18,288 bases of DNA from an uncultured bacterium (GCA_903905325.1 CAIVGA010000060.1:1-18288), one strand, 5' to 3'. Shown: positions 1 through 7,762, numbered from the stretch's first letter. Numbers and translations are program-made. Notes: a model not told the origin generated them from the letters alone.

Positions 1-49
1 TGTGGTAATGGGTGTCATAGATGTTGTGGTATGTCTTAACTACGGTCAT
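1..49 (-). CDS. Possible start of a gene leaving the window (partial)
   Basis: On the minus strand an ATG at 49 opens a frame reading MTVVKTYHNIYDTHYH that stays open to the window edge. An in-frame TAA lies five codons upstream, so no earlier start is available. There is no well-placed Shine-Dalgarno sequence. Only sixteen residues are visible, so no product can be named. The support is indirect: a strong extended -10 promoter and a hairpin-rich leader precede it on the same strand. It could equally be non-coding RNA. Confidence 0.2.
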   Translation of the reverse strand, partial: MTVVKTYHNIYDTHYH

Positions 50-136
50 GCCTATATCTTACTTGAAAACCGAGGGTTTCCAAACCTTCCTGCAAGGTAC
101 CGCGCGGCAGAGCCGCGGGGAAATCCGCTACCGCGT

Positions 137-163
137 ATTATATCAGGTGTAAAATATTTGCAA
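137..163 (-). promoter_or_regulatory. Extended -10 promoter pointing left
   Basis: Read on the minus strand, TGATATAAT (137-145) is a perfect extended -10. A TTGCAA at 158-163 lies 15 bp upstream as a possible -35. The transcript would begin near 130 and run out of the window. Its first bases form a hairpin with a 6-bp CGCGGC/GCCGCG stem. Confidence 0.45.
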
Positions 164-200
164 TCTGTCAGCGTGAGAAAAAGTGTTTTGTAGTAACAAA

Positions 201-253
201 AATCCCTCAGATACAGAGCTCGCATTAAATTCGCGAGATGTACCTGAGGGATT
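201..253 (-). terminator. Rho-independent terminator of the 258-974 gene
   Basis: AATCCCTCAG (201-210) pairs with CTGAGGGATT (244-253), and CTCGC/GCGAG extends the stem inward. On the minus strand the hairpin is followed by TTTTTGTT. It sits 4 nt beyond the stop codon of the minus-strand gene to its right. Confidence 0.75.
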
Positions 254-257
254 GACG

Positions 258-974
258 TTAACTTAAAAGACCCAGACGTGCTTTTGCCGAAGCGAATACT
301 TGAGTTGGACTATTAAAAACACCAAACTTTTCCACGCCCAGTCGGAATCGTTCAATATCTCTTCGCGCATCGGAAAGCGTCTGTCCAGCAATGACAACTG
401 ACCCCTCATTCGAATTTGGATCGCTTTTAAGTGCTTTAAATGCATCTTCCAGAACAACCACGATAGAAGCGAGGTGAATTTGTGTTTCCAGGATTGATGC
501 TACAGTCCACTGGTCCGGACGAGCAACATACCGTGAATAGGGCTTGAGGTCGTTGATACTCTTTCTCAACTGTTCCAACTTCCAGCTAGTATCACCAAAG
601 TCAGCGACCGCATCCTTCATTTCTTGACTTTGGGGTCCGTGCACTTTGACAAACAGAAGGATCAATCCGAATACTGCCGGCACCACTGATACTAGCCAGT
701 AGATATGATTCGTATGGCAGAATATGCAGACCATGACCGCAACCAAACTCACGAGACAGCAAACAAAAGCGAAGATACCCCAACCAAATATGGTATTTCT
801 GCTTAAAATTAAAACATTGTTTGCATTCTGATTTCTCTCAATCAGACTTTTCAACGACTCGCCATCGAAGAATTTTCTGCAGAAATTGTCTAACAATTCA
901 TGCGACATGAGTTCAAACAGGTCGTGGAAACGTTTCTCCACAAGTATACGGACTCCGCTATTTTTCTCTTCCAT
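258..974 (-). CDS. Hypothetical two-helix membrane protein
   Basis: A 238-aa protein of no family I recognise. A polar N-terminal segment (residues 1-60) is followed by two hydrophobic helices at about 62-86 and 91-111, separated by a short polar turn (CHTNH). The remaining ~125 residues are polar and look mostly helical. This fits a membrane-anchored protein with a helical cytoplasmic domain. AAAGG lies 8 nt before the ATG and supports the start. The gene is monocistronic: its own terminator follows the stop, and the plus-strand hppA gene lies behind its start. It is real by length, Shine-Dalgarno sequence and terminator; the function is unknown. Confidence 0.75.
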   Translation of the reverse strand: MEEKNSGVRILVEKRFHDLFELMSHELLDNFCRKFFDGESLKSLIERNQNANNVLILSRNTIFGWGIFAFVCCLVSLVAVMVCIFCHTNHIYWLVSVVPAVFGLILLFVKVHGPQSQEMKDAVADFGDTSWKLEQLRKSINDLKPYSRYVARPDQWTVASILETQIHLASIVVVLEDAFKALKSDPNSNEGSVVIAGQTLSDARRDIERFRLGVEKFGVFNSPTQVFASAKARLGLLS

Positions 975-1009
975 TTTATTTACCTTTCAATACCTATATA
1001 GAACCATGG

Positions 1010-1064
1010 GCTTTCGGCTACATTACAGGCTTTCGACCTGCAAAGAACTTCTAAGAGCTTTCGA
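1010..1064. repeat. Three short GCTTTCGRC repeats in the spacer before hppA
   Basis: GCTTTCGGC (1010), GCTTTCGAC (1029) and GCTTTCGAC (1057) occur in 55 bases between the divergently oriented 258-974 gene and hppA. They could be binding half-sites or the trace of a small duplication. The rest of the 975-1242 spacer contains no open frame I support. Confidence 0.3.
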
Positions 1065-1198
1065 CTCAAAGAAATCACATGGATTCAAAATAGTTTAGGC
1101 GAACTATTCTGTTTTTGACGTTACCATTCAGATGGTGCCATGTCAACCCACTATATTTTAAGCCACCCTTCTGTTATATTATCGACCTAACAAACACG

Positions 1199-1212
1199 GC
1201 CGTAAAAACGGC
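1199..1212 (+). other. Small hairpin in the hppA leader
   Basis: GCCGT and ACGGC form a 5-bp stem around AAAA about 30 nt before the hppA ATG, followed by an AT-rich run (AATTTTAAT). TATATT-like boxes at about 1152 and 1175 are the best -10 candidates upstream. Neither has a clear -35, so I do not call a promoter. Confidence 0.3.
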
Positions 1213-1242
1213 AATTTTAATAGAAATTATTATAAAAACACA

Positions 1243-3264
1243 ATGAATACATACATTTGGTTCGCTATTATCAGCTCCGTTATTGCTATCGCTTATGGTA
1301 GTTTCTTGACCGCTCAGATTATGAAGAAGCCAACTGGCAATGACCGTATGCGTGAGATTGCCGCAGCTATCCAAGCTGGTGCAAAGGCCTACCTCAACCG
1401 CCAATACCGCACGATCGCCATTATTGCCGTCATTCTTTTCCTTGTTCTAGCATTTATTCCTGGACTTGGGATCAAGATAGCCATCGGTTTCCTTGTTGGT
1501 GCAATTCTTTCAGCACTCGCTGGTTATATCGGAATGAATGTGTCTGTTCGCACAAATATTCGCACAACTGAAGCTGCTCGTGGTGGTCTCCAGAATGCAC
1601 TCTCACTCGCTTTCAAAGGAGGATCTGTCACAGGACTCATGGTAGTCGGCTTGGCACTACTCGGTGTTACAGCTTTCTATGCAATTACACGCGACACTTC
1701 TGCTCTTATCGGACTAGCCTTCGGTTCTTCACTTATTTCTGTTTTTGCTCGTCTCGGTGGTGGTATTTTCACCAAAGCCGCTGACGTTGGTACAGATATT
1801 GTAGGAAAAGTTGAAGCAGGTATTCCAGAAGATGATCCACGTAACCCAGGAGTTATTGCTGATAACGTCGGTGACAACGTCGGTGACTGTGCAGGTATGG
1901 CTGCTGACCTTTTTGAAACATATGCTGTTACAACTATTGCCGCTATCATGCTCGGCGTTACTCTTTTCAAAGGATTCGACAATGCCATTGCTTACCCTCT
2001 AGTTCTCGGTGGAGTTGCCATCATCGCCTCCATTATTGGTACATGGTTCGTTCGCCTTTCTAAGAGAGAAAATCCAAGTATCATGGGTGCTATGTACAAA
2101 GGTCTCGCAGTTGCTGGAGTTCTTGCTGCCGCTGCTTTCTACCCTATTACTTCTTGGCTCATGAGTGGTAATACACTCGCAAACGGAACTTCTATCAGTG
2201 TTATGAATCTCTTCGGTTGTACTATCGTCGGTCTCATCGTTACCGCCGCTCTTGTATTTATTACTGAATATTACACTTCAACAGCTTATGCTCCAGTTAA
2301 GTCCATCGCTGCCGCTTCAGTTTCTGGACATGGTACAAACGTCATTCAAGGTCTCGCTATATCAATGAAGTCTACAGCTTGGCCTTTGATCACAATCGTC
2401 CTCGGTATTCTCTTCTCATATCACTTCGCTGGTCTCTATGGTATCGCTGTTGCTGCTATGAGTATGCTTTCTATGGCAGGTATCATTGTTGCTATCGATG
2501 CTTATGGTCCTATCACAGACAATGCCGGAGGTATTGCAGAAATGGCCGATCTTCCAGATGAAGTTCGTGACATTACCGATCCTCTCGATGCTGTTGGTAA
2601 CACCACCAAGGCTGTCACAAAAGGTTATGCCATCGGTTCTGCTGGTCTCGCCGCTCTCGTACTCTTCGCTTCATATACAGAAATGACTCATGGTCTTTCT
2701 TTCAATCTCAGTGATCCAAAAGTTATCGTCGGTCTATTCATCGGAGGTCTTCTTCCTTATTACTTCGCAGCTCTTTGTATGGAAAGTGTCGGAAAAGCTG
2801 CTGGAAAAGTCGTCGAAGAAGTTCGTCGTCAATTCCGTGAGATCAAAGGAATCATGCAAGGTACAGCCAAGCCTGATTATGCGCGTTGTGTAGACATCGT
2901 CACATCAGCTGCTATAAAGGAAATGGTTATCCCTGCACTCATTCCAGTTATTGCTCCAATCGTTGTCGGATTTGTACTCGGTCCAGTAGCTCTCGGAGGT
3001 TTGCTCGTCGGTGCCATCGTAACCGGTCTCTTCGTTGCTATTTCAATGACTTCTGGAGGTGGTGCTTGGGATAATGCAAAGAAGCATATCGAAAAAGGTA
3101 ATCATGGAGGCAAAGGTAGTGAAGCTCACAAAGCCGCAGTTACAGGAGACACTGTCGGAGATCCTTACAAGGATACAGCAGGTCCAGCCATCAACCCAAT
3201 GATCAAGATCATCAATATCGTGGCTCTCCTTATAGTTCCACTTTTAATGACGTTGTGGAAGTAA
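1243..3264 (+). CDS. hppA: Membrane-bound proton-translocating pyrophosphatase, K+-independent type
   Basis: A 673-aa integral membrane pyrophosphatase that hydrolyses cytoplasmic PPi and pumps cations outward. It keeps the family signatures: DVGTDIVGKVEAGIPE then DDPRNPGVIADNVGDNVGD (about residues 181-214), DAYGPITDNAGGIAEMADLP (419-438) and GDTVGDPYKDTAGPAINPM near the C-terminus, with many hydrophobic helices between. In GNTTKAVTKG, Lys456 and Thr459 occupy the positions that are Ala and Gly in K+-dependent enzymes, which points to the K+-independent, H+-pumping class. The length is normal for a bacterial M-PPase. No Shine-Dalgarno sequence precedes the ATG; the leader is A-rich. The next gene starts 22 nt after the stop with its own -10, so it is probably separately expressed. 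Confidence 0.97.
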   Translation: MNTYIWFAIISSVIAIAYGSFLTAQIMKKPTGNDRMREIAAAIQAGAKAYLNRQYRTIAIIAVILFLVLAFIPGLGIKIAIGFLVGAILSALAGYIGMNVSVRTNIRTTEAARGGLQNALSLAFKGGSVTGLMVVGLALLGVTAFYAITRDTSALIGLAFGSSLISVFARLGGGIFTKAADVGTDIVGKVEAGIPEDDPRNPGVIADNVGDNVGDCAGMAADLFETYAVTTIAAIMLGVTLFKGFDNAIAYPLVLGGVAIIASIIGTWFVRLSKRENPSIMGAMYKGLAVAGVLAAAAFYPITSWLMSGNTLANGTSISVMNLFGCTIVGLIVTAALVFITEYYTSTAYAPVKSIAAASVSGHGTNVIQGLAISMKSTAWPLITIVLGILFSYHFAGLYGIAVAAMSMLSMAGIIVAIDAYGPITDNAGGIAEMADLPDEVRDITDPLDAVGNTTKAVTKGYAIGSAGLAALVLFASYTEMTHGLSFNLSDPKVIVGLFIGGLLPYYFAALCMESVGKAAGKVVEEVRRQFREIKGIMQGTAKPDYARCVDIVTSAAIKEMVIPALIPVIAPIVVGFVLGPVALGGLLVGAIVTGLFVAISMTSGGGAWDNAKKHIEKGNHGGKGSEAHKAAVTGDTVGDPYKDTAGPAINPMIKIINIVALLIVPLLMTLWK

Positions 3265-3279
3265 AAGACGTGGTATAAT
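3253..3279 (+). promoter_or_regulatory. Extended -10 promoter giving a leaderless mRNA
   Basis: TGGTATAAT (3271-3279) is a perfect extended -10 spanning the gap after hppA. TTGTGG at 3253, inside the last hppA codons, is a weak -35 at 15 bp. Only 7 nt separate the -10 from the ATG at 3287, so transcription should begin at or next to the start codon. Confidence 0.65.
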
Positions 3280-3286
3280 GGTCTTC

Positions 3287-4357
3287 ATGAAAAAAACATA
3301 CCTAGCCGGCTTGGCCGTTGGTGTTATTGCAATTTCATTACCTTTTTTGGCCTTTGCAGAGATAAATCAACCCCCTTTTCCACCAGCCGGAGCAAACTTT
3401 CCACCCACAGGAACACCATTTGAACAAGACCAGCAACAAGCAAACCAGGGCCAACAAAAAAACACCGACCAGCAACCACCTAATGATCAACCAAATCTTC
3501 CTATTCCCCTTCCACCAGATTGTTTAGATTGTGCCCAACCAATTCCACCACCCACTGATCAACCCGTTAGTCCAACCAGCTCATTTCGTCAGCAGATAAG
3601 CGATGGTATAAGATCAAATGAGAATGCCCGCAATCTTCTTTTGCAAGGACGTCCAGAATATTCCTCCACATCAAATCAGTTGCCGCCTCAAGACCAACTA
3701 CCACCGCAAGATCCACAATATTTTGGCTCTACAACGCGTCCAGATTTTGGTTCTACAACCCACGAATATGACGGCACAAGCACACGCGATATGATGCCAA
3801 GAGGTGATCGACGCGGTCCACGCAATCTTCAAGATCCACGAAATCAAGATCTTCGAAACCTAGACGAGCAGGGTTCTAGTTCAAATCCACGCGGTTTGGA
3901 CCAAATCCAAAATAAAAGAGACCGTAAAGCTCTTCGTATCGATATGTTCAACCGTGAAAGAAATCACGTTGTCAGCCAGATGCAAGTTGCACTTAACAAT
4001 TTGAAGAATATTCGTGAAAGAATCGCTTCCAGGATTACAAAAATAGAGTCTAGTGGTGTTGATGTAACTGATACAAATACCCTACTCGCAACTGCTGATA
4101 CAAAAATCTCTGTTGCTCAAACAGCCATAGATACTTTGTCAGCTTTCACACCAACCGCAACGAGCACAGCAAGCACTTCCGCTATTAGTCTAGATAAGCC
4201 AAGACAGATTAGCGACAGTGCTATCAAGGCTGTCAAAGATGCGCATGAGGCACTTAACAATGTCGTGCAATCCATTGCCCACGACCTGGGAATCAACCTT
4301 CAAGAAAATGTGACATCTACTCCCCCCGAACCAAGTCCAGTTCAACTAGATCAATAA
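3287..4357 (+). CDS. Secreted Pro/Gln-rich protein with C-terminal helical domain
   Basis: A 356-aa exported protein. I choose the ATG at 3287 because the in-frame ATG at 3278 overlaps the -10 box. The N-terminus MKKTYLAGLAVGVIAISLP leads to an AFA/E cleavage site near residue 24. A low-complexity Pro/Gln/Asn-rich segment with repeated short motifs (QLPPQDQLPPQDP, FGSTTRPDFGSTT) follows. From about residue 205 there is a helical, coiled-coil-like domain (VALNNLKNIRERIASRITKI, then a TNTLLATADTKISVAQTAI stretch and a second helix). This low-complexity linker plus helical domain layout recurs in CPR surface proteins as I know them, but I can assign no function. The following single-helix membrane protein may be co-expressed. 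Confidence 0.8.
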   Translation: MKKTYLAGLAVGVIAISLPFLAFAEINQPPFPPAGANFPPTGTPFEQDQQQANQGQQKNTDQQPPNDQPNLPIPLPPDCLDCAQPIPPPTDQPVSPTSSFRQQISDGIRSNENARNLLLQGRPEYSSTSNQLPPQDQLPPQDPQYFGSTTRPDFGSTTHEYDGTSTRDMMPRGDRRGPRNLQDPRNQDLRNLDEQGSSSNPRGLDQIQNKRDRKALRIDMFNRERNHVVSQMQVALNNLKNIRERIASRITKIESSGVDVTDTNTLLATADTKISVAQTAIDTLSAFTPTATSTASTSAISLDKPRQISDSAIKAVKDAHEALNNVVQSIAHDLGINLQENVTSTPPEPSPVQLDQ

Positions 4358-4386
4358 TTTATTATCTTTTAATTATTTTAAATAGA

Positions 4387-4680
4387 ATGGAACAAAACCA
4401 AACAAATACAGCACCAGGAACAATAGGCGGAGCACCAAAGAAGGTTGGCCCCATCATCATGAGTTCAGTAGTTGTCCTTGTAATCATTGCGGTTAGCATA
4501 TATTTCTTTGCTTCACGAGCAGAGCATAGTAGCGTTACAGCTCCCACAAAGCAGACTGGCGCTTCTACTACAACCACAGTTCAGACCGTTAAACCTATTA
4601 CCAATACAGCAGACGATCCGCAGTCACTGCAAAATGATTTGAATAATTCTACGACAGGCTTGGATAGTCAGAATTTCTAA
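4387..4680 (+). CDS. Hypothetical single-pass membrane protein
   Basis: A 97-aa protein with a short Gln/Asn/Thr-rich cytoplasmic end, one transmembrane helix at about residues 21-43 (VGPIIMSSVVVLVIIAVSIY), and a Ser/Thr/Asn-rich tail that would lie outside the membrane. There is no clear Shine-Dalgarno sequence; the leader is AT-rich (TTTTAAATAGA directly before the ATG). It lies 29 nt after the secreted protein and just before tig on the same strand. I do not recognise the family. Its composition resembles the preceding secreted protein, so a cell-surface role is a reasonable inference. Confidence 0.6.
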   Translation: MEQNQTNTAPGTIGGAPKKVGPIIMSSVVVLVIIAVSIYFFASRAEHSSVTAPTKQTGASTTTTVQTVKPITNTADDPQSLQNDLNNSTTGLDSQNF

Positions 4681-4685
4681 TTTTA

Positions 4686-4714
4686 TTGCAAAATTCGTCG
4701 TGGCACGGTAAACT
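4686..4714 (+). promoter_or_regulatory. Promoter of tig, leaderless
   Basis: TTGCAA (4686-4691), a 17-bp spacer and TAAACT (4709-4714) form a well-spaced sigma-70-type promoter. The ATG is 7 nt beyond the -10, so the mRNA should be leaderless. This decides against the in-frame TTG at 4686, which is part of the -35 box. Confidence 0.6.
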
Positions 4715-4721
4715 CGACCCC

Positions 4722-5828
4722 ATGACTACAACCAATAAATCATATGACTCAGTTACTATTAAAAAACTTGACGGCTCTCGCCTCGAGATTACTAGCTCTA
4801 TTTCAGCAGAAACATTAGCAAAATTCCGTCCTCAGGCTATCAAAGAGATTGGCGAATCTATAAAATTGGACGGCTTTAGAAAAGGTATGGTGCCAGAAAA
4901 TGTCCTCGTCTCAAAAGTCGGTGAAATGGCCATATTAGAAGAAATGGCTGAACAGGCTATCTCTAGAGCTTATTTCGACATTCTCGTAGATAACAAGATC
5001 GACGCTATTGGCAGACCATCGACACAGATCACAAAACTCGCAAAAGACAATCCTCTAGAATTCAAGATTACCACTGCTGTACTTCCAGAAATCAAACTTC
5101 CAGATTATAAGAAACTCGCACAAAAAGAAGTTGCCAAGAGTGCAAAAGGTGGAGCTGACTATGTAGATGAAAAAGTTTCTGACAAAGAGTTGGAAGATGC
5201 TATTTTGCGTATTCGCAAGGCTAATGTTTCTCACGAAGGTCATGATCATGAAAAAATGACAGCAGAAGAGCACGAGAAAGCTGTTGAGGCTTCTTTGCCG
5301 GAACTTACTGATGATTTCGTAAAGAAGCTCGGTGACTTCACAGATGTTCCAGATTTCAAAGTGAAATTGTCAGCTATGGTCGCAGAACAAAAGCGTGATC
5401 AAGCCAATGAGAAGCGCCGTATACGCATTGCCGATGCTATCACTGAAGCAACAAAAGTTGAGTTACCAGAGATTATGATAGAAAGTGAACTCGAACGTAC
5501 ACAAGCTCAGTTCGCAGCAGACATAGAACGCATGGGTGTAAAGCTGGATGATTATTTGAAACATGCAAAGAAAACTTTAGAGGAAATTCGTAAGGAATGG
5601 AGACCTCATGCAGAAAAGAAGGCCAAGCTGCAACTTATTTTGAATGCAATTTCTGATGCCGAAAAGATAAAGGCGGAGCCGGCTGAAATCGAAGAAGAAG
5701 TCAATCAGATCGTTGAACACTACAAAGATGCTGATCGTGAACGTGCGACCGTTTATGCAGAAACTGTTTTGACTAATGAAAAAGTATTCAGGTTTTTGGA
5801 GAAGGGTGAAGAGAAGAGTGGCAAATAA
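4722..5828 (+). CDS. tig: Trigger factor without PPIase domain
   Basis: A 368-aa ribosome-associated chaperone that binds nascent chains at the exit tunnel. The N-terminal ribosome-binding domain carries the signature GFRKGMVP (residues 51-58), followed by the hinge (ISRAYFDILVDNKIDAIGRP and VLPEIKLPDYKKLA). In E. coli an FKBP-type PPIase domain of roughly 95 residues would come next. Here there is only a short linker of about 30 residues rich in His and Glu (HEGHDHEK around 171-178). The chain then enters the C-terminal arm domain at LPELTDDFVKKLGDF. The protein is therefore shorter than the usual ~430 residues. The start is the ATG at 4722, set by the promoter 7 nt upstream. No terminator follows on this strand. 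Confidence 0.9.
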   Translation: MTTTNKSYDSVTIKKLDGSRLEITSSISAETLAKFRPQAIKEIGESIKLDGFRKGMVPENVLVSKVGEMAILEEMAEQAISRAYFDILVDNKIDAIGRPSTQITKLAKDNPLEFKITTAVLPEIKLPDYKKLAQKEVAKSAKGGADYVDEKVSDKELEDAILRIRKANVSHEGHDHEKMTAEEHEKAVEASLPELTDDFVKKLGDFTDVPDFKVKLSAMVAEQKRDQANEKRRIRIADAITEATKVELPEIMIESELERTQAQFAADIERMGVKLDDYLKHAKKTLEEIRKEWRPHAEKKAKLQLILNAISDAEKIKAEPAEIEEEVNQIVEHYKDADRERATVYAETVLTNEKVFRFLEKGEEKSGK

Positions 5829-5852
5829 AAATCCCGCGCACTTGCGAGGGAT
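5827..5852 (-). terminator. Terminator of the 63-aa minus-strand gene
   Basis: ATCCC (5831-5835) pairs with GGGAT (5848-5852), with an inner CGC/GCG stem around ACTT. On the minus strand the hairpin runs into TTTTT. Its position fits the end of the 5897-6088 gene and supports that gene being expressed. Confidence 0.65.
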
Positions 5853-5896
5853 GATTGTAAACGTGACAGCTAAATGTAACTAGTCAGTGTGATGAG

Positions 5897-6088
5897 TTAG
5901 CGTGCCAGACGAGCGCCGGATGCTTGTTTTCCCAGCAAAGCCGAAACAAAACAAGCATTAGCTTTCTTGAGATTCAAATTGTCATTAACGGGAACACCAC
6001 TTGTGTCCAAAGACGCAGCATCACCACTTTTCACTGCACGTAAGATTGCACGTACACGTTTACTGTTTGAAAGCCCTGGATGTTTCAA
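5897..6088 (-). CDS. Small basic hypothetical protein
   Basis: A 63-aa Lys/Arg-rich protein (MKHPGLSNSKRVRAILRAVK at its start) with no recognised family or membrane segment. I place the start at the TTG at 6088: AGAGG lies exactly 7 nt before it and is part of a long Shine-Dalgarno sequence, AGAGGTGAT. The upstream in-frame TTG at 6115 has none. A good promoter 43 nt upstream and a terminator 45 nt downstream make this a compact single-gene unit, so it is more credible than its length suggests. A basic 63-residue protein could bind nucleic acid, but that is only inference. Confidence 0.6.
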   Translation of the reverse strand: MKHPGLSNSKRVRAILRAVKSGDAASLDTSGVPVNDNLNLKKANACFVSALLGKQASGARLAR

Positions 6089-6130
6089 AGGATCACCTCT
6101 TGTTATTTTGTTCAACTAGTTCAGATGAAG

Positions 6131-6158
6131 ATAATACCACCGAATGCCATTATGTCAA
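6131..6158 (-). promoter_or_regulatory. Promoter of the 63-aa gene
   Basis: On the minus strand TTGACA (6153-6158), a 16-bp spacer and TATTAT (6131-6136) form a near-consensus promoter. The resulting leader is about 35 nt and contains the strong Shine-Dalgarno sequence AGAGGTGAT. Confidence 0.65.
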
Positions 6159-6191
6159 GAGGCATAAGAAAAAGATTGTGAGGATGACCCA

Positions 6192-6290
6192 TTACCAATT
6201 ACCCAACCTATATCCTGCATATATACCAACAAGCCCACCAATTGTTGATCCGACTATTACTCCAATCCAAATATAAGTTTTTGTATTCAT
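6192..6290 (-). CDS. 32-aa single-helix membrane peptide
   Basis: A short frame from ATG 6290 to TAA 6192 encodes a 32-aa peptide beginning MNTKTYIWIGVIVGSTIGG. It is one hydrophobic helix with a Gly-rich face (GSTIGGLVGIYAG), ending in polar RLGNW. A perfect TATAAT at 6306-6311 lies 15 nt upstream, so the leader would be only a few bases. It follows rsmE on the same strand. The Gly spacing suggests helix packing or oligomerisation in the membrane. It resembles small membrane proteins in general, and I assign no family. Confidence 0.5.
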   Translation of the reverse strand: MNTKTYIWIGVIVGSTIGGLVGIYAGYRLGNW

Positions 6291-6305
6291 GATAATGTGT
6301 GAAAC

Positions 6306-6311
6306 ATTATA
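6306..6311 (-). promoter_or_regulatory. -10 box of the 32-aa peptide gene
   Basis: A perfect TATAAT on the minus strand, 15 nt before the ATG. No good -35 is visible; TTGGGT at 6331-6336 lies 19 bp away, inside the last rsmE codons. Confidence 0.45.
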
Positions 6312-6328
6312 ACCGATGAAATCCCTAT

Positions 6329-7132
6329 TTACCCAAACATGACCAGAGAAAGGGCAGCAACTACAGCGGTTTCTGAGCGTAGGACTTGATTTCCGAGAGA
6401 ATAAATGTCGATATTATGCTTGTGAAACAATTCTATTTCGTCTGGTGACCAACCACCTTCTGGGCCGATGAAAATATTCATCTTTACGTCTTTCGTCTTG
6501 CTGATCGACTTGCTGGATGAACCGCCAATCAAACCCTCACGCATTTTAGCCACAGAAAAGACCTCCCCCTCCGTATGAAACGCCAAATTCATGATGTCAC
6601 AAGTTGTGACATCGACTTTTTTAGAAAGCTCCACTGCTTCACTAAGCGTCGCTATGTCCCCAATCTCAGGTACATCACCACGACCACTCTGCTCACTAGC
6701 TTCAACAGCAATTTTACGTAAACGATCCATATTTAAAGACTTTTTTTCACTACGCTCTGCCATAACTGGAATCACACGAGACACACCGAGCTCCGTCGCC
6801 TTCTCAACAATCCATTCAAAAGTATCTTTCTTGACCACGCCGGCACATAAAATAACCTCACACATACCATCAAAACCATCGCGCCCGTGACCACCACGCC
6901 CAGCCATAAATCGACTTTGTTTTGCGCCCAACACCTTAACAGTAACAAAATCATTACCATAATCCTCAATAGAAGATTCATAGTCAAAACCCGAACCATC
7001 GAACAAAACCACGTGGTCACCCAACTTCAAACGAAAAACTTTGCGAATCTGGTTCGACAATTCAGCCGACTTAATTTTCATTTCGGTATTATTCCCTATT
7101 TTTTCCGTAATATAGAATCTGTGGAGCCGCAT
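6329..7132 (-). CDS. rsmE: 16S rRNA (uracil-1498-N3)-methyltransferase RsmE
   Basis: A 267-aa SPOUT-class methyltransferase that methylates U1498 of 16S rRNA with SAM. The N-terminal PUA-like part begins MRLHRFYI and contains LSNQIRKVFRLKLGDHVVLFDG (about residues 25-46). The SPOUT part has the family motifs KKDTFEWIVEKATELGVSRV and PVMAERSE, then ASEQSGRG and, near the C-terminus, FIGPEGGWSPDEIE and LGNQVLRSETAVVAAL, which form the knotted SAM site. The length is slightly above the usual ~240-250 because of a Ser/Lys-rich insert (SSSKSISKTKD). The start is 2 nt after the clpP stop, so the two genes are probably one operon with coupled translation. Confidence 0.95.
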   Translation of the reverse strand: MRLHRFYITEKIGNNTEMKIKSAELSNQIRKVFRLKLGDHVVLFDGSGFDYESSIEDYGNDFVTVKVLGAKQSRFMAGRGGHGRDGFDGMCEVILCAGVVKKDTFEWIVEKATELGVSRVIPVMAERSEKKSLNMDRLRKIAVEASEQSGRGDVPEIGDIATLSEAVELSKKVDVTTCDIMNLAFHTEGEVFSVAKMREGLIGGSSSKSISKTKDVKMNIFIGPEGGWSPDEIELFHKHNIDIYSLGNQVLRSETAVVAALSLVMFG

Positions 7133-7134
7133 TT

Positions 7135-7725
7135 TTACTTCTTTGAGTTACTCAAAACCTGGTCGATAATTCCATACTTCTTGGCCTCTTCAGCGTCCAT
7201 GAAGAAATCACGATCAACATCCTTTTCGATCTTGGCGAGAGTTTGACCAGTATTTTTTGCCAACATTTTGTTGAGAGATGCACGAGTCTTGATGATATGC
7301 TTGGCGCTTATTTCAATATCAGAAGCTTGACCTTCAGAACTACCAAGGGGTTGATGAATCATAACCTCAGCATTTGCCAAAGCTGTACGCTTACCTTTTG
7401 TTCCAGCTGAGAGAATAAGTGCAGCACCAGAAGCAGCGATACCAACACAAACAGTAGAAACATCGTTCTTTATATAATTTATCGTATCAATAATGGCGAG
7501 AGTTGCAGAAACTGAACCGCCAGGAGAATTAATGTAAAGTGAAATTTCTTTCTTTGGATCTTCAGATTGAATAAAGAGAAGCTGGGCAATAATGAGGTTG
7601 GCCATATGATCATCGATAGGACCACCAAGGAAAATAACATTATCCTTCAAAAGACGTGAGTAAATATCATAAGCACGTTCGCCTTGTGGGCTTTTCTCTA
7701 TAACTGTTGGAATGAGGTATGACAT
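7135..7725 (-). CDS. clpP: ATP-dependent Clp protease proteolytic subunit
   Basis: A 196-aa serine protease subunit that forms a tetradecameric chamber fed by Clp ATPases in the cytoplasm. Catalytic residues are visible as Ser99 (GIAASGAA), His124 (MIHQPLG) and Asp173 (DRDFFM). SPGGSVSATLAIIDT and the C-terminal EAKKYGIIDQV are typical. One difference is Gly after the catalytic Ser, where ASMA is common, which is a conservative variation. The length is standard with almost no propeptide (MSYLIPTVIEKS). It is first in the clpP-rsmE pair. A consensus promoter lies about 40 nt upstream, and no Shine-Dalgarno sequence is evident before the ATG. Confidence 0.96.
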   Translation of the reverse strand: MSYLIPTVIEKSPQGERAYDIYSRLLKDNVIFLGGPIDDHMANLIIAQLLFIQSEDPKKEISLYINSPGGSVSATLAIIDTINYIKNDVSTVCVGIAASGAALILSAGTKGKRTALANAEVMIHQPLGSSEGQASDIEISAKHIIKTRASLNKMLAKNTGQTLAKIEKDVDRDFFMDAEEAKKYGIIDQVLSNSKK

Positions 7726-7762
7726 GGGGTTTATTTTGATGCTAATTAATTTTAGTAAGATT

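Noticed and set aside
2..193. 63-aa plus-strand frame at the left edge
   Set aside because: It runs through a GC-rich hairpin and antisense to a perfect extended -10. The composition is not protein-like, and no ribosome site is visible.
4686..4721. TTG start adding 12 residues to trigger factor
   Set aside because: The TTG is part of the -35 box TTGCAA, and the -10 lies between it and the true ATG.
6001..6276. 91-aa plus-strand frame
   Set aside because: It is antisense to the 63-aa gene with its promoter and to the 32-aa peptide, and has no start signals.
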